Source: Rhodococcus erythropolis NBRC 15567
Lineage (GTDB): Bacteria > Actinomycetota > Actinomycetes > Mycobacteriales > Mycobacteriaceae
Length of the DNA stretch: 64,000 nt
Assembly: GCF_001552595.1 (NCBI RefSeq)
Contig: NZ_BCRM01000012.1
Span: 124,001 to 188,000, forward strand
Direction: 5' to 3'
Below, piece by piece: positions 9,199 to 17,810 of this stretch. Numbering within the stretch: position 1 is the first letter of the stretch; each line of letters opens with the position of its first letter. The notes beneath the pieces were generated by a model, which made no database searches, had not been told where the DNA came from, and worked only from the letters and a program-made list of their open reading frames with translations. Position numbers and translations under genes: made by a program.

Positions 9199-10347
9199 CT
9201 ACCCTTGCCCGTGTGTCGTGTTTCCGTAGGGATCGCCCTCGTATGCAGGAATGACCTGCGTGTCTTGCGAGTTGTCGTTCCACTCCCCCTGATAGCCGCT
9301 CGCGTCGGCGTACTGGGGAGCGTACTGCCCAGTTCCGTCAACCTCGTCGAGGCTGTCCTGAATTGCCGCCTGAGCGTTAGCTGGGAGGGTGTGCATGATC
9401 TGGCGGACGCGCTCCTGGCGACGACGAACAGCCTGACGCTCCGGGTTTCCGGGGGTGGCCTTCATCTGCGGCACGATGCCCTCGACGTCGTCGACACCAC
9501 CGGCGTGGTGACCGGCGTCGACGAGCGCCTGCTCGTGCGCCATCTGAGCCTCGTCCTTTTCCTCCGACATACCGATCGGACCGATCATCGTTCCGTTGAG
9601 GAACTGCTTGACGACGGGCTCGTCAGAGGTGAGCAGCACCTCACGAGGACCGAACATCACCAACTGACGACGGAAGAGCATGCCGATGTTGTCCGGCACC
9701 GTGCGTGCGAGGTTGATGTTGTGCGAGACGATCAGAATCGTCGCGTCCGACTGGGCGTTGATGTCGATCAGCGTCTGGCTGATGTACGTCGTACGCACCG
9801 GATCCAGACCGGAGTCAGGCTCGTCGACGAGGATGATCTCGGGATCGAGAACGAGTGCACGCGCAAGACCGGCACGCTTGCGCATACCGCCGGAGATCTC
9901 ACCGGGAAGCTTGTCCTCGGCGCCGACCAGACCCGTGAGATCGAGCTTCTCCATCACGATCTTGCGGATATCGGATTCCGACTTCTTGGTGTGCTCACGA
10001 AGCGGGAATGCGATGTTGTCGTACAAGTTCATCGAGCCGAACAGTGCGCCGTCCTGGAACAGAACGCCGAACAGCTTGCGGATCTCGTAGAGCTCCTTGG
10101 AGGAGCACTGCAGGATGTCCGTGCCGTCGATGACAATGGAGCCTTGTTCAGGGCGGAGCAGTCCGATCAGGGACTTCAGGAACACCGACTTACCGGTACC
10201 CGAAGGCCCGAGCAGTGCGCTGACCTCACCCGCGGGAAGTGTCAACGACACGTCCTGCCAAATCCTCTGCGACCCGAAAGACTTTGTCAGTCCTTGTACC
10301 GCTACCTCGACTCCCACCATTACCTCCGCGACGTCCGTTGCATGCAT
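9199..10347 (-). CDS. mceG: Mce transporter ATPase MceG (Mkl)
   Basis: 382-residue ABC ATPase that powers Mce lipid import. Walker A GPSGTGKS (about 47-54), signature ISGGM (about 151-155, the MlaF/MceG variant), Walker B IILVDEP (about 171-177) and switch His in IVSHN. After residue 260 comes the MceG-specific C-terminal extension (GTMIGPIGMSEEKDEAQMA, then a charged and Gln/Tyr/Gly-rich tail). The start is either ATG 10347 or ATG 10320 (MVGVEVAVQ); the conserved domain begins just after the second. In M. tuberculosis mkl lies a few genes from rplJ-rplL but apart from every mce operon; here it heads the operon. Confidence 0.95.
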   Translation of the reverse strand: MHATDVAEVMVGVEVAVQGLTKSFGSQRIWQDVSLTLPAGEVSALLGPSGTGKSVFLKSLIGLLRPEQGSIVIDGTDILQCSSKELYEIRKLFGVLFQDGALFGSMNLYDNIAFPLREHTKKSESDIRKIVMEKLDLTGLVGAEDKLPGEISGGMRKRAGLARALVLDPEIILVDEPDSGLDPVRTTYISQTLIDINAQSDATILIVSHNINLARTVPDNIGMLFRRQLVMFGPREVLLTSDEPVVKQFLNGTMIGPIGMSEEKDEAQMAHEQALVDAGHHAGGVDDVEGIVPQMKATPGNPERQAVRRRQERVRQIMHTLPANAQAAIQDSLDEVDGTGQYAPQYADASGYQGEWNDNSQDTQVIPAYEGDPYGNTTHGQG

Positions 10348-10510
10348 GCACCCGTGTGGGTTGGGTCACTCTATCGCATGGGAGTGGTACCCGTGACTGC
10401 GAATACTACTAACGAGTAGGGAAGAAGCATAATTCAGGTCACAGCCTAGTTCGGGCACCCCTCCCACCTGCATGGATTCCGACATATCACCCGCGAAAAA
10501 AGTTCAAAAA

Positions 10511-10544
10511 AAGAGGGCCGCTCCCCGTGGGGAGTGGCCCTCTT
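10511..10544 (-). terminator. rho-independent terminator after rplL
   Basis: A strong stem (GAGGGCC-x-CTCCCC paired with GGGGAG-x-GGCCCTC, loop GT) is followed on the minus strand by a run of T and a second T-rich stretch. It lies 36 bp after the rplL stop and separates rplJL from the mceG operon, which therefore needs its own promoter in about 160 bp between 10348 and 10510. Confidence 0.9.
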
Positions 10545-10579
10545 CGTTACTACTCGCGAAGAGCAGCGGGAAAACCGTC

Positions 10580-10966
10580 TTACTTGATGACGATCTTTGC
10601 GCCGGCAGCTTCGAGCTTTTCCTTGGCAGCCTCTGCGGCGTCCTTGGCAACCTTCTCGAGGATAGCCTTCGGAGCGCTCTCGACGAGGTCCTTGGCTTCC
10701 TTCAGGCCGAGGCCGGAAACGACCTCACGGACGACCTTGATGACCTGGATCTTCTTGTCGCCAGCCGACTCGAGGACGACGTCGAACTCGTCCTGCTCTT
10801 CAGCAGCTTCTGCGCCGGCAGCCGGTGCGCCTGCAGCGGCGACGGCGACGGGAGCAGCAGCGGTGACCTCGAAGGTCTCCTCGAATGCCTTAACGAACTC
10901 CGAGAGCTCGAGGAGGGTGAGCTCCTTGAACTGGTCCAACAACTCTTCGGTGCTGAGCTTCGCCAT
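10580..10966 (-). CDS. rplL: 50S ribosomal protein L7/L12
   Basis: 128-residue stalk protein that recruits translation GTPases. The start is ATG 10966 ([13 protein letters not shown]), preceded by GAAGGA; a longer upstream frame is not supported. The N-terminal dimerisation helices, an Ala/Gly hinge (about 35-55) and the C-terminal factor-binding domain ([20 protein letters not shown]...[12 protein letters not shown]) are all present. Second gene of the rplJL operon. Confidence 0.98.
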   Translation of the reverse strand: MAKLSTEELLDQFKELTLLELSEFVKAFEETFEVTAAAPVAVAAAGAPAAGAEAAEEQDEFDVVLESAGDKKIQVIKVVREVVSGLGLKEAKDLVESAPKAILEKVAKDAAEAAKEKLEAAGAKIVIK

Positions 10967-11044
10967 TGTGGCGGTCCTTCCTGTAAGTCCCATGTCGCTG
11001 ATCCGCGACCGGGCGGGGTTATAGCAGTGATGCGCGGGTGCGGA

Positions 11045-11629
11045 TCAGCTTTCGGCTTCGGCCTCGGCCGGAGCCTCGGTGGCAGCCTCTGCGGGGGCCT
11101 CTGCGGCTCCGCCTTCTGCGGCCTTCTTCTCCTGCAGGGCAGCGGCCAAACGGGCCATCTGCGAAGCGGGAGCATTGAACAGGCCTGCGGCCTTTGCCAA
11201 GTTGCCCTTCATCGCGCCGGCAAGCTTTGCCAACAGGATTTCGCGGGATTCGAGATCCGCGATCTTGTTGACCTCTTCCACGGACAGCGCAGCGCCGTCC
11301 ATGTAGCCGCCCTTGATGATGAGCGCCTTGTTGTCCTTAGCGAAGTTCTTCAGAGCCTTCGCAGCGTCGACCGGTTCGCCCTTGATGAATGCAATGGCGG
11401 TCGGACCAACGAACAGGTCATCAAGGCCCTCGATGCCAGCCTCTGCGGCGGCACGCTTGACCAGGGTGTTCTTGGCGACGGAGTAGGTGGCACCTTCTCC
11501 GAGAGCGCGTCGCAGTGTCGTGATGTTGCCAACCGAAAGGCCACGGTATTCCGTGACCACAGCGGCGGTCGAACCCTTGAACTGCTCGGTGATTTCCGCA
11601 ACTGCGGAAACCTTCTCAGGCTTTGCCAT
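11045..11629 (-). CDS. rplJ: 50S ribosomal protein L10
   Basis: 194-residue L10, the base of the L7/L12 stalk. ATG 11629 ([10 protein letters not shown]) is preceded by GAGGCG. The rRNA-binding N-terminal domain ([17 protein letters not shown]) and C-terminal helix for L12 dimers are present, followed by an Ala/Glu-rich tail typical of actinobacterial L10. It precedes rplL by 78 bp. A hairpin in its leader may give attenuation or L10 autoregulation. Confidence 0.98.
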   Translation of the reverse strand: MAKPEKVSAVAEITEQFKGSTAAVVTEYRGLSVGNITTLRRALGEGATYSVAKNTLVKRAAAEAGIEGLDDLFVGPTAIAFIKGEPVDAAKALKNFAKDNKALIIKGGYMDGAALSVEEVNKIADLESREILLAKLAGAMKGNLAKAAGLFNAPASQMARLAAALQEKKAAEGGAAEAPAEAATEAPAEAEAES

Positions 11630-11723
11630 ACTTCGCCTCCTCTCGTGACAGTCGTTGTCCCACTCAGGAACCGCTGCACCTCATCGGGGTGAACCCGAGA
11701 AGACACAGTCCGCGACATGCAAA

Positions 11724-11750
11724 ACGCCCCGGCGCAAGCGCACGGGGCGT
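11724..11750 (-). promoter_or_regulatory. hairpin in the rplJ 5' leader
   Basis: On the minus strand ACGCCCCG pairs with CGGGGCGT around an inner GCGC/GCGC stem, followed by TTTTGC. It lies about 95 bp upstream of the rplJ start, where L10 leaders and attenuators sit in other bacteria. It could be an attenuator, an L10-binding leader element, or simply a terminator for an upstream transcript. The remaining stretch from 11751 to 12044 holds no gene that I can see. Confidence 0.5.
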
Positions 11751-12044
11751 ACAGAGGAAACATGAAGAAGAGGCTTACGAATCAGCGTAACGATGCAACG
11801 CAAAGCAGTGCATAACCAGGCAAACTGTAGAACCACTACATCAAGCTATCCCCCTACCTCGTTCACCTACGTGGGCCGCCGGGCACTCCCGGACTTTCAA
11901 CCACACTCATTACTGAGTGCAATCACCAACGGTCTTGGGTAGAACATGATTTTGGGGTGAAGTTCATATCCAGCACTGAACTCCGCGTCGAAGACTACCT
12001 GACTACTCGCTGCATAACCAAATCGGCCTCGTCACGCAGCTGGG

Positions 12045-12093
12045 TTCTTCAAGCAACCGGTTTCTTCAAGCACCCGGTTTCTTCAAGCACCGA
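12045..12093. repeat. three tandem 17-bp repeats over a stop codon
   Basis: The unit TTCTTCAAGCAMCCGGT is repeated at 12045-12061 and 12062-12078, and a third partial copy runs from 12079 to about 12092. The third copy covers the last codons and stop of the minus-strand gene ending at 12083. Copies are almost identical, so the duplication looks recent. Confidence 0.85.
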
Positions 12094-12775
12094 TGGCCCT
12101 GGCGATCTTGTGTTCGATCTCTGCCCGAGCTCGGTCCGGCAGCACCAGCAGCCCGTCGAGTTCCTTGTGAGCCTTCCGATACGCACTCTGACGTTCCTGT
12201 GGCGTCGCGCCATCGTCCATGGCCAGGCGCAGCAGACGTTGCGCCCTTACCAGGCGCTCTTGTTCGTCGAGGGTGAATCCGCCCCGTCGGCGACGCTTCG
12301 CCTCCGCTTCCGCGATCTCGAAGGCGATCGAGTAAGCGTGCACCGCCTCGCGGTACTCGGTTTGTGCCTGCTGGTTGCCGATCATCGTCTCCGGATTGCC
12401 TGGACGGAGCAGATCGGCTAGATATTTGGCTCGATGAAAATCGGCCGTCAAAGGCTCACGCATGTCCGTCATCATCGGAGTGTCGAGCAGTGTGACCGGA
12501 TCGAGCTCGCACGAGAACCATCGGGCGTCGACCGCATCGTGCTGCTCGATGGCCTTGGCCAGCTCTCGGCGCTGTGTTTCTTCGTCGGCGTGATGTTGTG
12601 CGTTGGCCTGCGCGATGGCGACCTTGGTCTCCTGCTTGAGCCGGAAGCGCTCTTGCCGGCGCTCGATCCGCCTTTCGTTGGCAACCGCGACACCTTTCAG
12701 CGCCCCACCGATGGTGCCGCCGAAAACGAAGATCAGCCACCAAAAGTTTCCGAGGAACTGGAACGCTTCGTGCAT
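12083..12775 (-). CDS. membrane-anchored coiled-coil protein, unknown function
   Basis: 230 residues from ATG 12775 (MHEAFQFLGNFWW). One N-terminal membrane segment (about 8-25, NFWWLIFVFGGTIGGALKG) is followed by a long charged helix (RRIERRQERFRLKQETKVAIAQAN...) and a cytosolic part rich in Arg, Glu and Ala. I do not recognise a catalytic domain. It lies between rplA and rplJ, with a strong terminator ahead of it, so it is a separate unit. Tandem 17-bp repeats lie upstream of its start and over its stop. The longer frame to 12838 runs through the upstream repeat and is not preferred. Confidence 0.75.
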   Translation of the reverse strand: MHEAFQFLGNFWWLIFVFGGTIGGALKGVAVANERRIERRQERFRLKQETKVAIAQANAQHHADEETQRRELAKAIEQHDAVDARWFSCELDPVTLLDTPMMTDMREPLTADFHRAKYLADLLRPGNPETMIGNQQAQTEYREAVHAYSIAFEIAEAEAKRRRRGGFTLDEQERLVRAQRLLRLAMDDGATPQERQSAYRKAHKELDGLLVLPDRARAEIEHKIARAIGA

Positions 12776-12787
12776 ACCCCGATGATG

Positions 12788-12828
12788 CCACCGTTGGATC
12801 GATACCACCGTTGGACCGATACCACCGG
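12788..12828. repeat. tandem 17-bp repeat upstream of the coiled-coil gene
   Basis: CCACCGTTGGAYCGATA occurs at 12788-12804 and 12805-12821, followed by the first 7 bases of a third copy. It lies between the start of the gene at 12775 and the rplA terminator, so it sits in that gene's promoter or leader. Confidence 0.8.
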
Positions 12829-12856
12829 CAGGGATCACCCTCTCCCGAAACAGACA

Positions 12857-12893
12857 AGAAGGCCGGCAGGGAGTGATCCCTGCCGGCCTTCTT
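12857..12893 (-). terminator. terminator after rplA
   Basis: Perfect stem of about 17 bp (AAGAAGGCCGGCAGGGA and its complement, loop GTGA) followed on the minus strand by a T-rich tail. It lies 18 bp after the rplA stop and ends the secE-nusG-rplK-rplA transcript. Confidence 0.9.
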
Positions 12894-12910
12894 GTTCGTA
12901 TGCGGACTGC

Positions 12911-13630
12911 TTACGCGTCTGCAGCATCCTCGAGGAGGTTGCGAGTACGGTTCGGATCCACCGGGATGCCCGGACCGGTGGTGGTCGAGACCGTGATCTT
13001 CTTCACGTAGCGACCCTTGGCCGACGAGGGCTTCGCACGCAGGATCTCGTCCAGGGCTGCGCCGTAGTTCTCCACCAGCTTCTCATCGTCGAACGATGCC
13101 TTGCCGATGACGAAGTGCAGGTTGGCCTGCTTGTCGACGCGGAAGTTGATCTTTCCGCCCTTGATGTCGTTGACAGCCTTGGTGACATCCGCCGTGACGG
13201 TGCCCGTCTTCGGGTTCGGCATCAGGCCACGCGGTCCGAGGACACGGGCGATGCGGCCGACCTTGGCCATCTGATCAGGAGTCGCGATTGCGGCGTCGAA
13301 ATCGACCCATCCACCCTGGATGCGCTCGATCAGGTCTTCTGCACCGACTACGTCAGCGCCTGCAGCCTCGGCTTCTGCTGCCTTCTCGCCAACAGCGAAC
13401 ACGATGACGCGAGCGGTCTTACCGGTGCCGTGGGGCAGGTTGACCGTTCCGCGGACCATCTGGTCAGCCTTACGGGGGTCGACGCCCAGACGAACTGCAA
13501 CCTCAACGGTTGCATCCATCTTGGTGGACGACGTCTCCTTGGCGAGCTTTGCAGCCTGAAGCGGGCTGTAGAGCTTGTCTGCGTCGATCTTCTCAGCGGC
13601 GGCGAGGTACGCCTTGCTGCGCTTTGCCAT
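12911..13630 (-). CDS. rplA: 50S ribosomal protein L1
   Basis: 239-residue L1 of the large-subunit L1 stalk. The sequence contains the family core ([24 protein letters not shown], and [13 protein letters not shown]) that binds 23S rRNA and, in some bacteria, its own mRNA for feedback control. ATG 13630 ([15 protein letters not shown]). It lies 109 bp downstream of rplK, in the standard L11 operon order. Confidence 0.98.
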   Translation of the reverse strand: MAKRSKAYLAAAEKIDADKLYSPLQAAKLAKETSSTKMDATVEVAVRLGVDPRKADQMVRGTVNLPHGTGKTARVIVFAVGEKAAEAEAAGADVVGAEDLIERIQGGWVDFDAAIATPDQMAKVGRIARVLGPRGLMPNPKTGTVTADVTKAVNDIKGGKINFRVDKQANLHFVIGKASFDDEKLVENYGAALDEILRAKPSSAKGRYVKKITVSTTTGPGIPVDPNRTRNLLEDAADA

Positions 13631-13739
13631 TTGTTCTGTCCTTACTTATCACTGCAGCGAATTACCTGTGCAGTGGTGAATGGTTCAGTTGTGGTCGGGG
13701 CCTGGCCGGCCCTCCCACGTAGTGCTGTGGAGCGGACTA

Positions 13740-14174
13740 TTAGCCCTGGACCGTGATGCCCATGGAACGAGCGGTGCCGGCGATGATCTTCGCGGCCTGC
13801 TCGATGTCATTGGCATTGAGGTCTTCAGCCTTGGTCTTCGCGATTTCGCGCACCTGATCCATGGTCACCGAGGCAACCTTGGTCTTGTGCGGTTCGCCGG
13901 AGCCCTTGGCGACGCCGGCTGCCTTGAGGAGCAGCTTGGCGGCGGGAGGGGTCTTCAGCTTGAAATCGAAGGTCCGGTCTTCGTAGACCGAGATCTCGAC
14001 CGGCACAACGTTGCCGCGCTGGGACTCAGTCGCCGCGTTGTAGGCCTTGCAGAACTCCATGATGTTCACGCCGTGCTGACCGAGCGCGGGACCCACGGGA
14101 GGTGCAGGGTTAGCCTGACCTGCCTGGATCTGCAGCTTGATGAGCCCGGCGAGCTTCTTCTTCTTTGGGGGCAT
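13740..14174 (-). CDS. rplK: 50S ribosomal protein L11
   Basis: 144-residue L11 of the GTPase-associated centre. The Lys/Pro-rich N-terminal region ([17 protein letters not shown]), [21 protein letters not shown] and the C-terminal rRNA-binding part with GTARSMGI are all present. Full length for the family. It lies 66 bp after nusG. Confidence 0.98.
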   Translation of the reverse strand: MPPKKKKLAGLIKLQIQAGQANPAPPVGPALGQHGVNIMEFCKAYNAATESQRGNVVPVEISVYEDRTFDFKLKTPPAAKLLLKAAGVAKGSGEPHKTKVASVTMDQVREIAKTKAEDLNANDIEQAAKIIAGTARSMGITVQG

Positions 14175-14240
14175 CTCTAGTTCCTAGTTTCTAGCTTGGG
14201 TGTGTGTCTTGCGTCGAACAAATTGCAAGTTTTGGGGTGG

Positions 14241-15077
14241 TCAGATCTTCGCGACCTGGTTGAAGTTGAGCTCAACCGGGGTTTCACGACCGAAGATCGA
14301 CACGAGAACCTTGAGCTTCTGCTGCTCGCCGTTGACCTCGCTGATGCTGGCCGGAAGGGTTGCGAACGGGCCGTCCATGACGGTGACCGACTCGCCGACC
14401 TCGAAGTCGACCTCGATGAGGGGCTTGCCGAAGGACTCGGACGGTGCCTCGCCTGCTGCGACGGCGGCCGCTGCAGCCTGCTGCTTCTTCTGCTCCTGCT
14501 GCGGGAGCAGGAACTTGACGACCTCGTTGAGGGTCAGCGGCGAGGGACGCGACGTGGCACCGACAAAACCGGTGACGCCAGGCGTGTTGCGCACTGCGCC
14601 CCACGACTCGTCGTTGAGCTCCATGCGAACGAGGATGTATCCGGGCAGAACCTTGCGATTGACCTGCTTGCGCTGGCCGTTCTTGATCTCGGTGACCTCT
14701 TCGGTGGGAACTTCCACCTGGAAGATGTAGTCACCGACGTCGAGGTTCTGAACGCGAGTCTCGAGGTTGGTCTTGACCTTGTTCTCGTAACCGGCGTACG
14801 AGTGGATGACGTACCAGTCACCCGGGGCGCGACGCAGCGCAGCCTTGAGTTCGGCAACGGGATCCTCGACCTCGAGCTCGGCGGCGGGAGCGGCCTCGTC
14901 GGAGTTCTCGGCATCGTCGGAGATGACGTCCTCGGTCGCTGCAGCGTCTGCATCAGTGCCTTCGGCAACGTCTGCATCGGTGCCTTCGGCAACCACGACG
15001 TCTACTTCGGCTGCCGCCTCGGCAGAAACACGCTCTTCGGCCAAAGCCTCATTCGTGTCGTTCTCGGGGGTGCTCAC
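14241..15077 (-). CDS. nusG: transcription termination/antitermination factor NusG
   Basis: 278 residues from GTG 15077. The NGN domain starts near residue 95 ([21 protein letters not shown]) and the KOW domain is at the C-terminus ([21 protein letters not shown]). An acidic Ala/Glu/Asp-rich extension of about 90 residues precedes NGN, as in other actinobacteria; it contains the octapeptide VAEGTDAD twice, encoded by an imperfect 24-bp DNA duplication around 14950-14995. NusG couples RNA polymerase to Rho or ribosomes. Confidence 0.97.
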   Translation of the reverse strand: MSTPENDTNEALAEERVSAEAAAEVDVVVAEGTDADVAEGTDADAAATEDVISDDAENSDEAAPAAELEVEDPVAELKAALRRAPGDWYVIHSYAGYENKVKTNLETRVQNLDVGDYIFQVEVPTEEVTEIKNGQRKQVNRKVLPGYILVRMELNDESWGAVRNTPGVTGFVGATSRPSPLTLNEVVKFLLPQQEQKKQQAAAAAVAAGEAPSESFGKPLIEVDFEVGESVTVMDGPFATLPASISEVNGEQQKLKVLVSIFGRETPVELNFNQVAKI

Positions 15078-15161
15078 TGGGGCACTCGCTTCCTCTCGTT
15101 ACTCGGACCCGGGTCGGGTCTTGTCGCGCTCGCAGGCAAAGACGCCCGACTGCTACGGCGA

Positions 15162-15665
15162 TCAGCCGAACAGCCAGGTGACACCCTTGATCACAGCGAT
15201 ATCGACGCCGCTGATGAAAGCGACCATGAAGACCACGAACGTCAGCACGACGCTGGTGTAGGTGATCATCTGCTTGCGGTTCGGCCAGATGACCTTACGG
15301 AGTTCTGCGATGACCTCGCGGAAGAATTTGCGCAGGCGCTTGAAGATGTTGTCCTTCTTCGCCTTGGGCTTCTTGCCGGGGTTCGTTGCAGTCGGCTTGG
15401 CCGAAGATGTCCGGGATGCCGTCCGGGCCGGAGTCTTCACGGTGGACGCGCTGACCGAGGCGCCGCGTGCAGCGCGCTTGCCGGTCGGCTTGTTGGAAAC
15501 CCCACTGGATGCGGAGGGAGCTTTCTCGGCACCGTCCTTGTCCAACGACAGATCGGAACGCGTAGTCGCGTCAGCTGCAGTGTCGTCGACACCGGTCGAA
15601 TCGGCAGACGTTGAAGTCTCCGCATCCGAAGTGTCGGCGTCGCGCTTGGCGCGCTCCTCGCTCAC
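15162..15665 (-). CDS. secE: preprotein translocase subunit SecE
   Basis: 167 residues from GTG 15665, which has AGAGGA six bases upstream; the open frame continues into tRNA-Trp but that part is not coding. SecE proper is at the C-terminus: an amphipathic helix (FKRLRKFFREVIAELRKVIWPNRKQ) and one membrane segment (TYTSVVLTFVVFMVAFISGVD). The preceding 100 residues are Ser/Thr/Ala/Asp-rich and low in complexity. SecE clamps SecY. nusG lies 84 bp downstream. Confidence 0.96.
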   Translation of the reverse strand: MSEERAKRDADTSDAETSTSADSTGVDDTAADATTRSDLSLDKDGAEKAPSASSGVSNKPTGKRAARGASVSASTVKTPARTASRTSSAKPTATNPGKKPKAKKDNIFKRLRKFFREVIAELRKVIWPNRKQMITYTSVVLTFVVFMVAFISGVDIAVIKGVTWLFG

Positions 15666-15696
15666 GTCGTTCCTCTCAGTCGCTGGCATCCGGGGG

Positions 15697-15769
<73 letters not shown>

Positions 15770-15942
15770 TTGGTTGACATCGACAGGTGGACCCTGCCTG
15801 AATCAACCGTTCTGCGATCACACAACATACGCGCTACCCGAGGTGAATGTCTCGCAACATTCAGGGCAGCGCGCAGCGCTGAGGAATCCCAGAAATCTCA
15901 GTGTACTTCAAAGCCCCGGAACAAACACAATCCGCCCTGCGA

Positions 15943-16368
15943 TCAGGCTAGACGGACCGTGGCGGTGGCACGACCGAAGATCTTCTTACCTTCGGACTTG
16001 GCCACGATTGCCAGTACTGCGGTCTTGCTTTCTTCGTCGATCGACTTCACCTTGGCGGTGAACTCGATCTCGGCAGCCTTGTCGGCTGCCACGATCACCG
16101 GGCTCGTGAACCGTACGTTGTACTCGGTCACTGCGCCCGGATCCCCCAGCCATTCGGTGACGTAGCCGGCACCGATGCCCATGGAGAGCATGCCGTGCGC
16201 GACGACGTCCGGCAAGCCGGCAAGTCGTGCGACCTCGTCACTGAAGTGAATCGGATTGGGATCTCCCGAAACACCCGCGTAGTTGGCGAGGTTTCCACGC
16301 GTCAGGGTGACGGACTTCTCGGGGAGAAGTTCGCCGACACTCACGTCGGAAAATTTACGAAGCGACAT
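15943..16368 (-). CDS. hadB: (3R)-hydroxyacyl-ACP dehydratase subunit HadB
   Basis: 141-residue hot-dog (MaoC-like) protein with the catalytic hydratase motif SGDPNPIHF (Asp and His) and AHGMLSMG. HadB is the catalytic subunit that pairs with HadA for the dehydration step of FAS-II fatty acid elongation feeding mycolic acid synthesis. ATG 16368 overlaps the hadA stop by 14 bp. Mycobacteria have hadC next; here tRNA-Trp follows instead. Confidence 0.95.
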   Translation of the reverse strand: MSLRKFSDVSVGELLPEKSVTLTRGNLANYAGVSGDPNPIHFSDEVARLAGLPDVVAHGMLSMGIGAGYVTEWLGDPGAVTEYNVRFTSPVIVAADKAAEIEFTAKVKSIDEESKTAVLAIVAKSEGKKIFGRATATVRLA

Positions 16369-16909
16369 GCATCATCACGTCCTTGACTGCGTGGGCGATG
16401 TTCTCGTCCACTTCCCCACCCGTTCGAGCAACAAGCGTTGTCCACGTGGTGACAACTGCTTCGTCGTTCTGATCGGTGATGATGTTCTTGGTCACGATGA
16501 TGTCGCTACCTGCGGCCTGCCTGAACGAATCCAGGAAAACATCGCAGAAGAGTCGGTCACCGACCTGCATGGGCTTGTGCAGCACCAGTCGCTGATCGGT
16601 CTGAAGAATCTGACTCAAGTCGTAGCCTGTGACGATCTCTTCGAACAGACGTCGCTGAGCAATGGCACCCACGATGGCGACGAACGTAATGGGAGCAATC
16701 AGGCCGTCGTATCCGAGGCCTTTGGCTGCCGATTCGTCGTAGTGCGCAGGATGCGCGTCCTGGACGGCGCGAGCGAACTCGCGCACCTTCTCGCGTCCGA
16801 CCTCGTAGAAGTCTTCGACACGATAGTGGTGACCGACCATCTGGACGGCATGAGCGGCCGGGTCCGTAGGGACCTCGGCCGCTGCCTGGTTCTCTTGCAA
16901 ATCTGTCAC
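16355..16909 (-). CDS. hadA: (3R)-hydroxyacyl-ACP dehydratase subunit HadA
   Basis: 184-residue hot-dog fold protein, substrate-binding partner of HadB in the FAS-II dehydratase. Family regions: VGHHYRVEDFYEVGREKVREFA and GLIAPITFVAIVG, with IIVTKNIITDQ near the C-terminus. GTG at 16909 is used; an N-terminal part of about 23 residues precedes the conserved core that starts MVGHHYR, so a later start is possible. It lies about 85 bp after rpmG, as in M. tuberculosis. Confidence 0.94.
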   Translation of the reverse strand: MTDLQENQAAAEVPTDPAAHAVQMVGHHYRVEDFYEVGREKVREFARAVQDAHPAHYDESAAKGLGYDGLIAPITFVAIVGAIAQRRLFEEIVTGYDLSQILQTDQRLVLHKPMQVGDRLFCDVFLDSFRQAAGSDIIVTKNIITDQNDEAVVTTWTTLVARTGGEVDENIAHAVKDVMMHVAS

Positions 16910-16995
16910 GCGGTGAGACTCTCTTCTAGCTAGGACCCGAAGACGCAGGCCCCGAGAGGGTCTTCCGCGAAAATCGTCGTCCTGTTAAGGACTTA

Positions 16996-17163
16996 CTACT
17001 TCGACTCGCGATGCGACTGGTGAGTTCCGCAGTTGGGGCAGAACTTCTTGAGCTCCAGGCGATCGGGGTCGTTGCGCCGATTCTTCTTGGTGATGTAGTT
17101 GCGGTGCTTGCATACCTCGCAGGCCAAGGTGATCTTGGGCCGAACGTCGGTCGAGGAGGCCAC
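16996..17163 (-). CDS. rpmG: 50S ribosomal protein L33 (zinc-binding form)
   Basis: 55 residues from GTG 17163 ([18 protein letters not shown]...), with AGAAGG a few bases upstream; stop TAG at 16998-16996. Two CxxC pairs (CEVC and CPNC) form the zinc ribbon of the C+ type of L33. Core [20 protein letters not shown] is intact. It is easily missed because of its GTG start and small size. rpmG-hadA-hadB matches the M. tuberculosis rpmG2-hadABC order. Confidence 0.96.
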   Translation of the reverse strand: MASSTDVRPKITLACEVCKHRNYITKKNRRNDPDRLELKKFCPNCGTHQSHRESK

Positions 17164-17224
17164 GGGATGCCTTCTTTCGGGTGTATCTGATTACGAACAA
17201 TCAGGGTGGATCATGCATATTGTG

Positions 17225-17297
17225 TAGCGGTGACCGGACTTGAACCGGCGACGCAACGATTATGAGTCGTTTGCTCTACCAACTGAGCTACACCGCC
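17225..17297 (-). tRNA. metT: tRNA-Met (CAT), elongator type
   Basis: 73-nt cloverleaf: acceptor GGCGGTG/CACCGCT with a terminal G-U pair, D-loop AGCTCAGTTGGTAGAGC, anticodon loop CTCATAA (CAT), T-arm CCGGTTCAAGTCCGG. The first base pairs, unlike initiator tRNA, so it is the elongator type. CCA is not encoded in register. Confidence 0.95.
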
Positions 17298-17342
17298 TCG
17301 GTGTCGAGTGTCGCGCGGAAAGCACGGCACCACAATCCAGCG

Positions 17343-17415
17343 AGCCCCCTAACGGAATCGAACCGTTGACCTTTTCCTTACCATGGAAACGCTCTACCGA
17401 CTGAGCTAAGGGGGC
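17343..17415 (-). tRNA. thrT: tRNA-Thr (GGT)
   Basis: 73-nt cloverleaf: acceptor GCCCCCT/AGGGGGC, D-loop AGCTCAGTCGGTAGAGC, anticodon arm TTTCC-ATGGTAA-GGAAA (GGT), T-arm ACGGTTCGATTCCGT. It is 45 bp upstream of tRNA-Met on the same strand, so the two are probably processed from one transcript. Confidence 0.96.
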
Positions 17416-17682
17416 GTGGCTCAGGAGTGCGTTGCCGCTCTCTTGAAGCCTCCGAAAGATTACACACGAACGAGCGCCAGCACCAAATCCGCTGGTCATC
17501 GGGGCAAAAATGGTGCCGGAGCCCATTGTTGCACCGATCGGGGCCGCTGGCGAGGGCTTTGCGGGAAACAACTTGACCCCGCACTCCCCCGAAGCCATCC
17601 CCAGAAGCACTCCCGAGGCCCCTGAGCCGCAGCCGACGCCGGCGTCACCAACGCGCACCCGACCTCGGAACAAGCACAAAAA

Positions 17683-17723
17683 AAGTCAGCCCCGACTCTC
17701 GTAAAGAGAATCGGGGCTGACTT
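17683..17723 (-). terminator. terminator after tRNA-Tyr
   Basis: Arms AAGTCAGCCCCGA and TCGGGGCTGACTT with a short inner stem, followed on the minus strand by a run of seven T. It lies 4 bp after the tRNA-Tyr 3' end. The 267 bp between it and tRNA-Thr (17416-17682) contain no gene I can support; the part next to tRNA-Thr should hold the Thr-Met promoter. Confidence 0.9.
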
Positions 17724-17727
17724 GGTG

Positions 17728-17810
17728 TGGCAGATGTAGGATTCGAACCTACGTAGGCATAAGCCGACGGATTTACAGTCCGCTCCCATTGGCCGCTCGG
17801 GCAATCTGCC
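17728..17810 (-). tRNA. tyrT: tRNA-Tyr (GTA)
   Basis: 83-nt class II tRNA: acceptor GGCAGAT/ATCTGCC, anticodon loop CTGTAAA (GTA), a variable arm of about 14 nt, T-arm GTAGGTTCGAATCCTAC, discriminator A. It is divergent from yajQ across about 220 bp. Confidence 0.96.

Noticed and set aside
9205..10419. 404-codon open frame on the plus strand
   Set aside because: Antisense to the whole of mceG; its sequence is a mirror of codon bias and has no domain.
14196..15614. 472-codon open frame on the plus strand
   Set aside because: Antisense to nusG and secE, which are certain; no ribosome site and no recognisable protein.
16985..17200. 71-codon minus-strand frame over rpmG
   Set aside because: It is a different frame from the true L33, which has both CxxC pairs and a GTG start.
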